Origin: Enterobacter sp. JBIWA008
GTDB lineage: Bacteria > Pseudomonadota > Gammaproteobacteria > Enterobacterales > Enterobacteriaceae
Length of the DNA stretch: 64,000 nucleotides
Reading direction: 5' to 3'
NCBI RefSeq assembly: GCF_019968765.1
Contig: NZ_CP074149.1
Coordinates: 2,170,001 to 2,234,000, forward strand
Shown here: positions 29,944 to 45,300 of the stretch, piece after piece
Position numbering within the stretch: position 1 is the stretch's first letter
Layout: each line of letters starts with the position of its first letter
The notes under the pieces: model-generated
What the model was told of the DNA's origin: nothing
The model's input: only the letters and a program-made list of their open reading frames with translations
The model's database searches: none
Position numbers and translations under genes: made by a program

Positions 29944-29968
29944 ATGTTATGCTAACCAGATAACGGAA

Positions 29969-30685
29969 TCAGGTTTCCCAGGCGTGCGGAGCAAACAGAT
30001 AACCCTTGTTACGCACGGTTTTAATGCGGTAGGGCTCGGTAGCGTTATCCTGCAGCTTTTTGCGCAGACGCGAAATCGCCACGTCAACGCTGCGGTCCAT
30101 TCCGTCATAGCTCACGCCCCGCAGGTTTTTCAGCAGCGCGTCGCGGTCCATGATTTGCCCGGCGTGCGTTGCCAGCTCCCACAGCAGGTCAAAATCTGCG
30201 GTGGAGAGGGCGATAAGCTCGCCAGAGAGCAGCACCTGGCGGTTAATGGGGTCAATAGACAGCGTACCGAAGCGCATCGCTTTGTGCGGCGTCAGAGACG
30301 GCGCGGGCGCTTCCCGTTCGATGCTGGCATGCTGGCGTAAATGCAGACGCAGGCGGGCAAGCAGGACGGCAGGCGGTGTGGTTTTCAGAATGTAGTCATT
30401 GGCGCCCATCTCCAGCGACAAAATGTGGTTCATATCGCTGTCCAGTGAGGTGAGCAGGACGATAGGGCCCTCCCACCGGGCGCGCAGGTCACGGCAGAGC
30501 GTCATACCGTCTTTGCCTGGCAACATGATATCCAGCAGCACCAGATCCGGGTTTTCACGGACGACCACCTCTTCGGCACGATCGCCGCGAGGTTCAACAA
30601 TGACGTCCATATCATGTTTACCCAGATAGGCGGCGATCAGTTGCCCGACCTCTGGTTCGTCTTCAACATAAACAATCTTATTCAT
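29969..30685 (-). CDS. rstA: Response regulator RstA, OmpR family
   Basis: RstA is the DNA-binding partner of RstB. The ATG at 30685 gives 238 residues (MNKIVYVEDEPEVGQ). The receiver domain (1-115) has the acidic pair in VEDE, Asp52 in LLDIMLPGKDG, and Lys in LKTTPP. The winged-helix domain (about 140-235) has RDALLKNLRGVSYDGMDRSVDVAISRLR and YRIKTVRNKGYLF. An RstA box lies upstream of asr in this window. A PhoP-like direct repeat lies upstream of rstA. Confidence 0.96.
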   Translation of the reverse strand: MNKIVYVEDEPEVGQLIAAYLGKHDMDVIVEPRGDRAEEVVVRENPDLVLLDIMLPGKDGMTLCRDLRARWEGPIVLLTSLDSDMNHILSLEMGANDYILKTTPPAVLLARLRLHLRQHASIEREAPAPSLTPHKAMRFGTLSIDPINRQVLLSGELIALSTADFDLLWELATHAGQIMDRDALLKNLRGVSYDGMDRSVDVAISRLRKKLQDNATEPYRIKTVRNKGYLFAPHAWET

Positions 30686-30730
30686 ACAGCGTCTGTTTTC
30701 GTGAAAAAAGCCAACATACACCGCGGAACC

Positions 30731-30747
30731 TTAACCTTCCATTAATC
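30731..30747 (-). promoter_or_regulatory. Candidate PhoP box upstream of rstA
   Basis: The minus strand reads GATTAA-TGGAA-GGTTAA, an imperfect match to the PhoP direct repeat of GGTTTA/TGTTTA with 5-base spacing. rstA is a known PhoP target in E. coli. Confidence 0.4.
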
Positions 30748-30813
30748 TTTCAAAATTAACGCCGGTTCCGTTATTCTGGCTCATATTGTTACTTGATTGT
30801 TATAGGGAAAAGT

Positions 30814-31149
30814 ATGGGGCTGGTGATCAAGGCCGCGCTGGGCGCGCTGGTGGTGTTACTGATTGGCATTCTGGCAAAAACGAAAAACTACTACATTGCC
30901 GGGCTGATCCCGCTTTTCCCGACCTTTGCGCTGATTGCTCACTATATTGTGGCTTCTGAGCGGGGTACGGAAGCGTTACGTACGACCATCGTGTTTGGCA
31001 TGTGGTCTATCATTCCGTATTTTCTCTACCTGCTTTCGCTGTGGTATTTCACCGGTTTTCTGCGTCTTCCCCTGGCGCTGAGCGGGGCGGTGGTCTGCTG
31101 GGGACTCAGCGCCTGGGTGTTAATTTTCTTCTGGAGCCGCTTTCACTAG
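30814..31149 (+). CDS. ydgC: GlpM-family inner-membrane protein YdgC
   Basis: A 111-residue membrane protein of the GlpM family, function unclear. The ATG at 30814 follows AGGGAAA and matches E. coli YdgC (MGLVIKAALGALVVLL). Four membrane helices are predicted, with AKTKNYYIAGLIPLFPTFALIAHY conserved in two parts. It diverges from rstA and its stop overlaps the convergent folM stop by four bases. Confidence 0.92.
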   Translation: MGLVIKAALGALVVLLIGILAKTKNYYIAGLIPLFPTFALIAHYIVASERGTEALRTTIVFGMWSIIPYFLYLLSLWYFTGFLRLPLALSGAVVCWGLSAWVLIFFWSRFH

Positions 31150-31868
31150 CGCAGCGGGCGGCCGCCGTCCACGGCAAAGGTTCTGCCGGTGACGTAGCAG
31201 CTGGTGAGCAGGTAATCCACAAGGTCGATCACCTCTTTCTCGCCCGGAGCGATTTTCATGAGCGACTTATTTAGCGCCTGCTGGCGATACTCCGCATCAT
31301 CGTTTTCGTTAAACAAAATCATCGCCGGGGCGATGGCGTTCACCTTCACCTCGGGCGCGAGCTTGCGGGCAAACGAGCGCGTCATATTATCCAGTGCGGC
31401 TTTACTGGCCGCGTAGGCGATGTGCTTGTCGCTGCCGCGCTCCACCACATAATCGGTGAAGTGAATAATGTCGCCCGCCGCGTGCCCATGGCCGCGCAGC
31501 AGATCCTGCAGTGCGTGGTTAAGCAGATAAGGAGCATTGACGTGGATCTGCAGCATGGCGGAGAGCGTTTCGCTGAGTGACGTGCCGGGTTTTTCGGCAC
31601 GCCATGCGCTGGCGTTATGGATAACGGCGCGCAGTCCCGTCGTGATCGATTTTACCTTTTCCGCGAAAGCCAGAATGCCTTCATCGGTTGAAAAATCAGC
31701 CTGAATGCAGACCGCCCCGGCTTTGCGTAACCCTTCAATCGACGGGTATTCCGTACGGTAGCTGACAATGACCGGATGGCGAAGGTTGAGAAAGTGATGG
31801 GCGAGGGCGAGGCCGATACGGCGGCCTCCGCCGGTAATCAGTATTGGGCGAAGCGGTGCATTTCCCAT
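31146..31868 (-). CDS. folM: Dihydromonapterin reductase FolM
   Basis: FolM is a short-chain dehydrogenase that makes tetrahydromonapterin and has weak dihydrofolate reductase activity. The product has 240 residues. The cofactor motif is TGGGRRIG (about 12-19), with Arg residues favouring NADPH; the catalytic Tyr and Lys are in YAASKAALDN. ILHNAS-type segment (VIHNASAW) is present. GGAGAA precedes the ATG. It overlaps ydgC tail-to-tail. Confidence 0.94.
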   Translation of the reverse strand: MGNAPLRPILITGGGRRIGLALAHHFLNLRHPVIVSYRTEYPSIEGLRKAGAVCIQADFSTDEGILAFAEKVKSITTGLRAVIHNASAWRAEKPGTSLSETLSAMLQIHVNAPYLLNHALQDLLRGHGHAAGDIIHFTDYVVERGSDKHIAYAASKAALDNMTRSFARKLAPEVKVNAIAPAMILFNENDDAEYRQQALNKSLMKIAPGEKEVIDLVDYLLTSCYVTGRTFAVDGGRPLR

Positions 31869-31907
31869 CGTATTCTCCTTTACAGTTCAACAATGGGAAA
31901 GGCGACG

Positions 31908-33290
31908 CTATCCCATTAACATCCAGGTTGCCGGTAGGGCAGCAACCAGTAACAGTCCAATTAATGCCATCTCACGGCGTTTCAGCGCGTTCTCCAGCTG
32001 ATGCGTGCGGCGGGCATAGATAAACACCAGCAGACCCGGTGCGTACAGCACTACCGACAGCAGCAGATGCATAGGCCCGGAAGCATACAACAACCACAGG
32101 CCGTAAATACAGGCACCGACACCTACGACATAATGCGCCGGTCGTGTGGCAATTTTTAACAGATACGCACCCACTAAGAAATAGGGTACCAGAATCATCT
32201 CCGAGGCGATGGTCAGCAGGGTGTTATAGTCTGAACCTGTGAGCCAGATCAGCACCAGACAGACCTGAACGCTGATATTGGTCAGCCAGAGCGATGCCGA
32301 CGGCGCGCTGTTGTTGTTTTGACGGGCGAACAGACGTGGAAACGCCTTATGCGTTGCGGCCAGGAACGGCACTTCAGCCGCCATGATGGTCCAGCTCAGG
32401 TATGCGCCGCAGACGGAGACGATCAGCCCTGCGGCAATTACCACGTCGCCCCAGGGGCCGAGCATTTTCACCATCAGGCCTGCCATTGACGGGTTACGCA
32501 TTTCCGCCAGCTCAGGACGTGCCACCACGCCCAGCGACAGCAGCGTCACCAGCAGATAGACCCCGAGCGCAGCCAGTACGGCCAGCAGCGTAGCGCGGCC
32601 CACATCGCGTTTATTCCGGGCGCGAGCAGAAACCACGACCGCGCCTTCAACGCCGATGAATACCCACAGGGTAATCATCATCGTGTTTTTCACCTGCTCC
32701 CAGACGGGAACGCCCAGCGCAACGCCGCTGAAATCGAGCTTGAATACGTCCAGACGGAACGCAATAAAGGCCAGAACGATAAACAGGCCGAGCGGAACCA
32801 GTTTCGCCAGCGTCGCCACCAGGTTGATGCTGGCGGCCGTTTGTACGCCACGTAATACCAGCCAGTGGACGAACCACAGCAACACCGAGGCGCCCACAAT
32901 AGACTGCCAGGTATTCCCGTCGCCAAAGAGGCGCAGCTCAGGCGTATCGGTAAAGAAACTGAGCGCCGAGAAAACAATAACCAGGTAGGAGACGTTGGCG
33001 ATAACGGCACACAGCCAGTATCCCCATGCGGAACAGAAGCCAATCAGCTCGCCGAAACCTTCACGCGCATAGGTGAAAATGCCGCCGTCCAGGTCCGGGC
33101 GAATGCGGGTGAGCAGCAGCATGGCGAAGGCCAGCAGCAGTATTCCGATACCCGTAATGCCCCAGCCAATAATGAGCGCGGAAGGGCTGGCGACGGCCGC
33201 CATATTTTGCGGCAAACTGAATACGCCCGCACCCAGCATTGAGCTTAAAACGAGTGCAGTCAGAGCACTCAGGCCAAGTTTCTTTTCCAT
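31908..33290 (-). CDS. ydgI: APC-family amino acid antiporter YdgI
   Basis: A predicted basic amino acid/polyamine antiporter related to ArcD; substrate not established. The ATG at 33290 gives 460 residues (MEKKLGLSALTALVLSSMLGAGVF), the E. coli length. Twelve to thirteen membrane helices are predicted. GSMLGAGVF-type helix 1 (SSMLGAGVFSLP) and FIGVEGAVVVSARARNK fit the APC basic-antiporter subfamily. It is followed by folM on the same strand. Confidence 0.93.
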   Translation of the reverse strand: MEKKLGLSALTALVLSSMLGAGVFSLPQNMAAVASPSALIIGWGITGIGILLLAFAMLLLTRIRPDLDGGIFTYAREGFGELIGFCSAWGYWLCAVIANVSYLVIVFSALSFFTDTPELRLFGDGNTWQSIVGASVLLWFVHWLVLRGVQTAASINLVATLAKLVPLGLFIVLAFIAFRLDVFKLDFSGVALGVPVWEQVKNTMMITLWVFIGVEGAVVVSARARNKRDVGRATLLAVLAALGVYLLVTLLSLGVVARPELAEMRNPSMAGLMVKMLGPWGDVVIAAGLIVSVCGAYLSWTIMAAEVPFLAATHKAFPRLFARQNNNSAPSASLWLTNISVQVCLVLIWLTGSDYNTLLTIASEMILVPYFLVGAYLLKIATRPAHYVVGVGACIYGLWLLYASGPMHLLLSVVLYAPGLLVFIYARRTHQLENALKRREMALIGLLLVAALPATWMLMG

Positions 33291-33433
33291 TGGCTTCCTG
33301 TTATGAAAGGTCAAAATCCAGAATAATTATTTCGCTCAGGCGCATAAAAATGGTGGATCACACTAAGGCGCGGGATTTTACGGAGTGTAACGAAAGCATG
33401 CAATGACGTGGGGCAGAAATTCAAAAAAAGTAA

Positions 33434-33461
33434 CAAAAAAAGGCGGCATCGCGCCGCCTTT
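33434..33461 (-). terminator. Terminator of ydgH
   Basis: On the minus strand AAGGCGGC and GCCGCCTT form a stem around GCGAT, followed by TTTTTTT. It lies 14 bases past the ydgH stop. Confidence 0.9.
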
Positions 33462-33475
33462 CGTAAACGATTTTG

Positions 33476-34420
33476 TTACTTGTACAGATCGGCGCTGATG
33501 GTCACGTTGTTACCACGTTCCTGCCACTGGCGGGTGATGTGGTAGTACTTCGCCCCTTTCTTCGCCGCACGCTTCGCGACCTGGTAAGAGACTTCCGTCA
33601 TGTTGCCGTAGTTGCCGGTAAACTTGATGCTGTCGAACGGCACCATCTGCGCTGCAGTGGCGTTGTTCAGCTCTTCAATTTTGGTACCGTCAGGCAGCGT
33701 AACGGAGTAACGGCCACCTTTCGTGGACTGCGTTTCGAAGAAACGGCCCACTTCAGCGCTTGGGGCCGCCGTCGTTGCTACGCCTGGAATTTCAACTTTC
33801 TTCGCTTCTTCGCCGCCTTTTGCTATAGCCGCGCGGCCTGCTTCTGAATTCGCCGGGATGGCATCCGGGCTCTGCAGAACACGTTTTTTCGCATCTTTTT
33901 TATAGATGAACGCGGTAATGCGCTGGTTGCCACCCTGGTTAGCATCGACCTGACGCACGATGAAGAAAGAGTAGGCCCCTTTCTCTTTCGCGGCTTTGGT
34001 AATGGCATCGTTAACTTCAGGCTGGCTGCGATAGAAGCCCTGAACGGTGACGGTGTCGTAAGGTTCCAGCTCAATTGCCTGATCTTTCGGCAGTTCAACA
34101 ACACCGTTGATCACGCGATTTTTCGGTGCGTCAGCTTTTGGCGCATTGTCTTTGAACAGCGCAATGGTCACGCGCTGGTTACCGCTGTTGCCGTAATCGG
34201 ACTGGTCAACGACATAAAACGAGGCTGCCCCGTTTTTATCAGCAGCTTTTGATGCCGCGGCGACGGCGTCGCCAATAGAATTATAACGACCCACAATGAC
34301 CGTATGGTCAAAAGGTTTTAACGCTGCCGCTTGCTCCGGCGTTAACTCTGTTGCGGCATTCGCAGACAGGGCGGTCGCGGAAAGAAGTGCGGACGCCAGG
34401 AGTGTGTTCTTAAGCTTCAT
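33476..34420 (-). CDS. ydgH: Periplasmic DUF1471 protein YdgH
   Basis: A secreted protein with three YhcN-like (DUF1471) domains, one of a family linked to stress and biofilm. The ATG at 34420 gives 314 residues with a clear signal peptide (MKLKNTLLASALLSATALSA, cleavage after SANA). The three domains each hold a GxY/F core: VIVGRYNSIGDAVAAAS, VTVQGFYRSQPEVNDAI, and IKFTGNYGNMTEVSYQV at about residues 50, 140 and 265. It diverges from pntA over a long leader region. Confidence 0.93.
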   Translation of the reverse strand: MKLKNTLLASALLSATALSANAATELTPEQAAALKPFDHTVIVGRYNSIGDAVAAASKAADKNGAASFYVVDQSDYGNSGNQRVTIALFKDNAPKADAPKNRVINGVVELPKDQAIELEPYDTVTVQGFYRSQPEVNDAITKAAKEKGAYSFFIVRQVDANQGGNQRITAFIYKKDAKKRVLQSPDAIPANSEAGRAAIAKGGEEAKKVEIPGVATTAAPSAEVGRFFETQSTKGGRYSVTLPDGTKIEELNNATAAQMVPFDSIKFTGNYGNMTEVSYQVAKRAAKKGAKYYHITRQWQERGNNVTISADLYK

Positions 34421-36485
<2,065 letters not shown>

Positions 36486-36492
36486 GGGGTAG

Positions 36493-37884
<1,392 letters not shown>

Positions 37885-37898
37885 GTTGCGTTGAAACG

Positions 37899-37931
37899 AA
37901 AAAACCGCCGAATTCGGCGGTTTTTTTTATT
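37899..37931 (+). terminator. Terminator of pntAB
   Basis: AACCGCCGAATTCGGCGGTT forms a perfect stem followed by eight or more T. A-rich bases before it let it also serve uspE on the minus strand. Confidence 0.92.
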
Positions 37932-37946
37932 CCCGGGCGTCAGGGC

Positions 37947-38897
37947 TCAATCGTCTTCCGGATCGTCCAGCTCAACCGGCGTCTGGTATTCATCTGGCTT
38001 AATGACCAGCAGATCGCAGCGCAGATGGTCGATCACCTGTTCGGCGGTATTGCCGAGGAAGGCGGCCGAAATACCTGTCCGGCCGATGGTGCCCAGCACC
38101 ACAATCCCCGCCTGCAGGTGTTCCGCCAGGTCCGGGATCACCTCTTCAGGCAACCCTTTTTCCACGTGGGTCATTTTCTCATCGATGCTGAATTTCTGGC
38201 GCAGCGCCTTCATGGCCAGCAAATGCTGACCGCGGATCGCATCGTTATAGACGCTCGGGTCAAATTCTGGCAGCTCAATGGCAATGTTAATCGGGGTGAC
38301 CGGATAGGCACCCACCAGGTGCACTTCGGTATGATTCACCTGGTCAGCAAGCTGGATGGTCTCCTTCACCAGCTTCTCATTCAGCGAATTGTGGTAATCC
38401 TCTTCGCTCGCGAGGTTTACCGCCACAACGGCTTTCCCGCCTTCAGGCCACGGCTGGTCTTTCACCATCCAGACCGGGCAAGGACATTTGCGCAGCAAGT
38501 GCCAGTCGGTCGGGGTGAAGATCACGGATTCCAGCTTGTCGTGCTGGTGAGCCATCTTCAGCAGCAGGTCGTGCCCACCGGCGACAATTTCCTGGATGAT
38601 GGCTTCGAAAGGTCGGTTATGCCAGACCACTTTAATATCAATGGGCACGCCCGCTTCCAGGTAATACTTCGCCTGTTCACGGATCCACGCGGTACGCTGG
38701 CTGATGACGCCCTGACGCATAGCGGTGCGCTCGTCAGGCGACAGAAGGGTGGTCATCTCATACGAGAAGTCATAGATCGGCAAAAACGCTTTGATTTTGC
38801 CACCAATCCGTTGATGTAAATACACAGCACGTCGTAATGCCGGCTGATCGTCCTGATTCGGATCGATTGCTACCAGCATGTTTTGATACTTGGCCAT
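37947..38897 (-). CDS. uspE: Universal stress protein E (tandem UspA domains)
   Basis: UspE is a cytoplasmic stress protein with two Usp domains. The 316-residue product matches E. coli in length ([21 protein letters not shown]). Domain 1 covers about 1-150 and domain 2 about 160-310; the second has a GxxGxxG-like nucleotide loop, [22 protein letters not shown]. The acidic C terminus ELDDPEDD is conserved. GGAGACC precedes the ATG. It converges with pntB and is downstream of fnr, which is consistent with its known FNR-linked expression. Confidence 0.96.
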   Translation of the reverse strand: MAKYQNMLVAIDPNQDDQPALRRAVYLHQRIGGKIKAFLPIYDFSYEMTTLLSPDERTAMRQGVISQRTAWIREQAKYYLEAGVPIDIKVVWHNRPFEAIIQEIVAGGHDLLLKMAHQHDKLESVIFTPTDWHLLRKCPCPVWMVKDQPWPEGGKAVVAVNLASEEDYHNSLNEKLVKETIQLADQVNHTEVHLVGAYPVTPINIAIELPEFDPSVYNDAIRGQHLLAMKALRQKFSIDEKMTHVEKGLPEEVIPDLAEHLQAGIVVLGTIGRTGISAAFLGNTAEQVIDHLRCDLLVIKPDEYQTPVELDDPEDD

Positions 38898-39006
38898 ACA
38901 GGTCTCCTTACTACTGTCACCACAGTCTGTAATTAAAAGAGTAACCTATATATCCTGAATGAAACAGAGGGGAAGTTTTGCCAGATCAATAATTCATGAA
39001 AATTTA

Positions 39007-39201
39007 TCAGAGGAAAAGCACCGTGGTCGTTACCGCAACAAACGCAATAAACAGCAGCACCATCACCGCTATCGCAAAGGTCGTGGAATCCTGTACGTAG
39101 GTTTTTTCCTCCCCCTTCATCGGGCCAACAAGCATGATCCAGATGAAGATAAAGGTCACTGAGGCAATCACGACTGAAATGAAAAACAAACTTTCTCTCA
39201 A
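39007..39201 (-). CDS. Small two-helix membrane protein, TTG start
   Basis: I do not recognise a family. The 64-residue product has two hydrophobic helices (about 5-25 and 42-62) joined by a charged loop GPMKGEEKTYVQDSTT. The start is TTG at 39201: GAGG lies seven bases before it. An ATG at 39206 is too near that site and reads only M-N-stop, overlapping the TTG. A perfect extended -10 (TGGTATAAT) lies about 75 bases upstream. It lies between fnr and uspE on the same strand; in E. coli K-12 no gene of this type lies there as I recall. E. coli ynaJ, another small membrane gene near uspE, has a different sequence. Confidence 0.7.
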   Translation of the reverse strand: MRESLFFISVVIASVTFIFIWIMLVGPMKGEEKTYVQDSTTFAIAVMVLLFIAFVAVTTTVLFL

Positions 39202-39276
39202 TTCATAACCTCAACGAGAACCTTTTGGGTGCTGTGTGGGGACGTGCTACGGTGAAAATTTCTTGAAACGGAAGTG

Positions 39277-39285
39277 ATTATACCA
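39277..39285 (-). promoter_or_regulatory. Extended -10 promoter for the small membrane gene
   Basis: The minus strand has TGGTATAAT, a perfect extended -10 element with no good -35. It lies just after a CCAGAC/GTCTGG inverted repeat (39283-39317) downstream of fnr that may help end fnr transcripts. Confidence 0.55.
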
Positions 39286-39335
39286 GACCAATAAACCACA
39301 AGAATTTATCAGTCTGGTCATCTACATGCGGAGAG

Positions 39336-40088
39336 TTACGCTACGTTGCGGGCGTGCCCGGCAAGAACGGCAAGCGCTTCACCGTTTTCGATAGTGATGT
39401 ATTTACCTTTAACGGCCAGCATCCCGCTTTTCTGGAAACGGCCCAGCAGACGGCTGATGGTTTCCACGGTCAGACCCAGGTAGTTACCGATATCGCCACG
39501 CGTCATCGTCAGACGGAATTCACGCGGCGAGAAGCCACGCTCGGCGAAGCGGCGGGAGAGGTTGTAGATAAACGCGGCCAGGCGCTCTTCTGCATTCTTT
39601 TTGGAAAGCAGCAGAATCATGTCCTGATCGCCTTTGATCTCACCGCTCATCAGACGCATCATCTGCTGACGCAGGTTAGGCATCTTACCGGACAGATCGT
39701 CCAGGGTTTCAAACGGGATTTCGCAAACCATTGAGGTTTCGAGTGCCTGAGCAAAGCTCGGATGATGGCCCGTACCAATGGCATCAAAGCCTACCAGGTC
39801 ACCCGCCAGATGGAAGCCGGTGATCTGCTCATCACCCTGTTCGGTAATGGTGTAGCTTTTGATGGTGCCAGAACGGATAGCATAGAGCGATTTCAGTTCG
39901 TCTCCCGCTTTAAACAGCGTCTGCCCTTTCTGAATAGGCTTTTTGCGCTCGATGATATTATCAAGCTGATCGAGTTCATGCTCATTCAGGGTAAACGGGA
40001 TACAGAGCTGGCTGATGCTGCAATCCTGGCAATGGATAGCACAACCGCCAGACTGAATGCGTCGTATAATTCGCTTTTCCGGGATCAT
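39336..40088 (-). CDS. fnr: Oxygen-sensing global regulator FNR
   Basis: FNR activates anaerobic genes when its 4Fe-4S cluster is intact. The ATG at 40088 gives 250 residues, nearly identical to E. coli ([15 protein letters not shown]). Cluster ligands Cys20, Cys23 and Cys29 lie in [14 protein letters not shown], and the fourth Cys is in SMVCEIPF. The CRP-fold cyclic-nucleotide-like domain is followed by the HTH with [12 protein letters not shown], whose Glu, Ser and Arg read TTGAT. An FNR box overlaps its promoter region, which fits autorepression. Confidence 0.98.
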   Translation of the reverse strand: MIPEKRIIRRIQSGGCAIHCQDCSISQLCIPFTLNEHELDQLDNIIERKKPIQKGQTLFKAGDELKSLYAIRSGTIKSYTITEQGDEQITGFHLAGDLVGFDAIGTGHHPSFAQALETSMVCEIPFETLDDLSGKMPNLRQQMMRLMSGEIKGDQDMILLLSKKNAEERLAAFIYNLSRRFAERGFSPREFRLTMTRGDIGNYLGLTVETISRLLGRFQKSGMLAVKGKYITIENGEALAVLAGHARNVA

Positions 40089-40107
40089 AGGTTTGCTCAA
40101 GCCTTAA

Positions 40108-40121
40108 TTGATATTGGTCAA
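40108..40121. promoter_or_regulatory. FNR box at fnr
   Basis: The minus strand reads TTGACCAATATCAA, matching TTGAT-N4-ATCAA in nine of ten positions. It is about 20 bases before the fnr start, as in the E. coli autoregulatory site. Confidence 0.85.
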
Positions 40122-40271
40122 TTTTAACATCTTTTTGGTAAGTACGTAAGCCTGACAAACCCTCAATAAGAGCAAGAGACGGCAACGTGTCTCCATCTTC
40201 TTGAAATTCCACAGCTTGATTATGGATTTTTAGCCTAACCGGTAGAAAATTAAGCACAAAAAGCCTGGGAG

Positions 40272-40787
40272 CTAGAGCAGGAGATACCCTTCGTGACGCA
40301 GCAACCACTCTTTTCGCTGCACGCCACCGGCATAGCCTGTCATGGTACCGTTACGGCCAATGACGCGATGGCAGGGCACCACGATGCTGATCGGGTTAGA
40401 GCCATTCGCGGCACCCACTGCACGTGCGGCTCCTGCGCGGCCTAGCTGCTCCGCGAGCTGGCCGTAATGCATGACCTGCCCGCACGGTATCGACCGCAGG
40501 GCCTGCCATACTTCGCGCTGAAAAGGGGGGCCAGCCGTGGCGGTCGGCAGAGTATCAATGATGCTGAGATCGCCTTCGAAGTAGGCCGCAAGCTTGTCGC
40601 TCAGCCCACCCGGGTTGGTGGCGCGAATACGTTCATACCCCTGCGAGCGGTAGTGAACATTGAGCAATTCTTCCATGCGGTCGCTATGCTCTTCCCATTC
40701 GACGGCGCGCAGGCAGAACTGCTCGTCCGCGATCACCCACAGCGGCCCAAGCGGCGTAGCAATCTTATCTTCGAGTAATCTCAGCAT
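40272..40787 (-). CDS. ogt: O6-alkylguanine-DNA alkyltransferase Ogt
   Basis: Ogt repairs O6-alkylguanine and O4-alkylthymine by transferring the alkyl group to itself. The ATG at 40787 is chosen because AAGGA lies six bases ahead; the ATG at 40793 directly touches that site. The product has 171 residues with the acceptor cysteine in PCHRVIG and the helix-turn-helix [15 protein letters not shown] before it. GNLTGYAGG-type loop ([16 protein letters not shown]) closes the active site. It lies between abgT and fnr. Confidence 0.96.
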   Translation of the reverse strand: MLRLLEDKIATPLGPLWVIADEQFCLRAVEWEEHSDRMEELLNVHYRSQGYERIRATNPGGLSDKLAAYFEGDLSIIDTLPTATAGPPFQREVWQALRSIPCGQVMHYGQLAEQLGRAGAARAVGAANGSNPISIVVPCHRVIGRNGTMTGYAGGVQRKEWLLRHEGYLLL

Positions 40788-40806
40788 CTTCATTCCTTTA
40801 GTTCAG

Positions 40807-42333
40807 CTAGTTCAGCCTCGGGTATATCCCCGGCCCAATCGGCAGGCCGACAAGATACCATGCCACCAGCATCACCAGCCATACTCCTAAAAAGATAAGC
40901 GGGTAGGGTAAAACCAGCGAATAGTAGGTACCCAGTTTAGCTTCCGGTTTATAGCGCTGCAGGAAGCCTAAAAACAGCGGAACAAACGGCGAGACCGGCG
41001 CCAGCGGAATAACCGAGGAGTCCGCGATGCGGAACAGGATCTGGGCAAATGCCGGGTGGAACCCCAGCATCATAAACATCGGCACGAAGATCGGGGCTAG
41101 AATCGACCAGATGGCGGAGCCGCTGGCGATAAACATGCACAGCAGGGATGACAGCAGCGCCAGGCCGACAAACGCCGGCACGCCGCTTAATCCGGCGGCC
41201 TCCAGCGCGTCGGTCAGGCCCACGGCCATAAACTTGCCCATGTTGCTCCAGTTAAACATTGCCACAAACTGCGCCAGCGGGAACACCATCACGATAAAGC
41301 CCGCCATCTCCTTCATCGGCTCGATCATCAGCTGCGGCAGATCGCCCTGACGGCGGATTTTGCCGGTCGCAATACCGTAGGCGAGCGAAACGACAAAGAA
41401 GAAGAGGATAATCAGCGGCACGATGCCCTGAATAAACGGCGACGGCAGGACGGTATGCTTAACCGGATCGCGCAAGATGCCGTTTTCCGGCACCACCATC
41501 AGTGCCACCAGCGCGATAAAGGCCAGCGAGACCGCGCCAGCCACGCGCAGGCCGAAGCGCTGCTCTTTGCTCAGGGTTTCCAGCTTTTCATCGCTACGGC
41601 CTTCCCATTTACCCAGCCGCGGCTCGATGATTTTATCGGTAATCAGCCCGCCGACAATCGTCAGGACAATGACCGAGCTTGCCATAAAGTACCAGTTGTC
41701 GATCACGCTGACGTGCATGGCCGCATCAATGGTCTTCGCCGCCTCCGTGCTGATGCCAGAGAGCAGAACGTCAGTGGTGACGATCAGCAGGTTAGCGGTG
41801 AATCCACAGCCCACGCCCGCAATCGCCGACAGCAGGCCCGCCACGGGATGACGCCCGACGGCGAGGAAAATCAGCGCCCCCATCGGCGGCATGATCACCA
41901 GCGCGGCGTCGGAGGAGATATGGCTGAAGAAGGCGATAAACAGCACCATATAGCTGGCGTAACGCGCGCTGACGTGAGAAGCCATCTTCACCATTAATGC
42001 GGGCAACAATCCCACGCGTTCAGCCAGCCCGGCGCCCAGCACCAGTGCAAGAATGGCGCCCAGCGGGGCGAAGCCGCTGAAGTTCTTAATCACGTTGGGT
42101 AAAAACCAGTGCAGCCCGTCAACGCTGAGCAGGTTTTTCACCGCCACCAGGCTGCCGTCAGCCGGGCTGCGCACGCTCACGTCAAATGCGGAGAGCACGG
42201 CGGTGGCGACCATTAAAATCACAATCAGATAGATAAACAGCAGGAAAGGGTGCGGCACTTTATTGCCGATCCTTTCAACCCAGCCATAGAGCTTACCGGA
42301 TGGGGAATGCGAAGGTATGGATGACATACTCAT
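40807..42333 (-). CDS. abgT: p-Aminobenzoyl-glutamate transporter
   Basis: AbgT takes up p-aminobenzoyl-glutamate, a folate breakdown product; family members can also export sulfonamides. The 508-residue product has the E. coli length and about 11-13 membrane helices. Two hairpin motifs typical of the family are present: FFSHISSDAALVIMPPMGAL and FIASGSAIWSILAPIFVP, plus RIADSSVIPLAPVSPF. GAGGAA lies seven bases before the first ATG. It is the last gene of abgABT. Confidence 0.97.
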   Translation of the reverse strand: MSMSSIPSHSPSGKLYGWVERIGNKVPHPFLLFIYLIVILMVATAVLSAFDVSVRSPADGSLVAVKNLLSVDGLHWFLPNVIKNFSGFAPLGAILALVLGAGLAERVGLLPALMVKMASHVSARYASYMVLFIAFFSHISSDAALVIMPPMGALIFLAVGRHPVAGLLSAIAGVGCGFTANLLIVTTDVLLSGISTEAAKTIDAAMHVSVIDNWYFMASSVIVLTIVGGLITDKIIEPRLGKWEGRSDEKLETLSKEQRFGLRVAGAVSLAFIALVALMVVPENGILRDPVKHTVLPSPFIQGIVPLIILFFFVVSLAYGIATGKIRRQGDLPQLMIEPMKEMAGFIVMVFPLAQFVAMFNWSNMGKFMAVGLTDALEAAGLSGVPAFVGLALLSSLLCMFIASGSAIWSILAPIFVPMFMMLGFHPAFAQILFRIADSSVIPLAPVSPFVPLFLGFLQRYKPEAKLGTYYSLVLPYPLIFLGVWLVMLVAWYLVGLPIGPGIYPRLN

Positions 42334-42369
42334 GGGCGTTCCTCGGGAGTGTTGTGTTGTTGTGTTTTT

Positions 42370-45125
<2,756 letters not shown>

Positions 45126-45274
45126 ATCTGTTCCTGTCATTATTAAAATATGTGAACTGCTTCACGCTGTGATAGTTTTTACTTATCACTAACCGATTTT
45201 TCACAGTTTTAACCGTTCAGGAATTACCCTCGCACATCCCTTTCCATTAAAGTAGATGACAGTTTCTTTACTCT

Positions 45275-45291
45275 GATAAACAACGGTTATC
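45275..45291. promoter_or_regulatory. Candidate AbgR (LysR-type) operator
   Basis: GATAA-N7-TTATC contains a T-N11-A core and ends ten bases before the abgR start, in the abgA-abgR divergent region. The placement fits autorepression. Confidence 0.45.
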
Positions 45292-45300
45292 GGTCGGGCT

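Noticed and set aside
39982..40308. 108-codon minus-strand ORF between ogt and fnr
   Set aside because: Overlaps both genes in another frame and has no ribosome site; the true content there is the fnr promoter.
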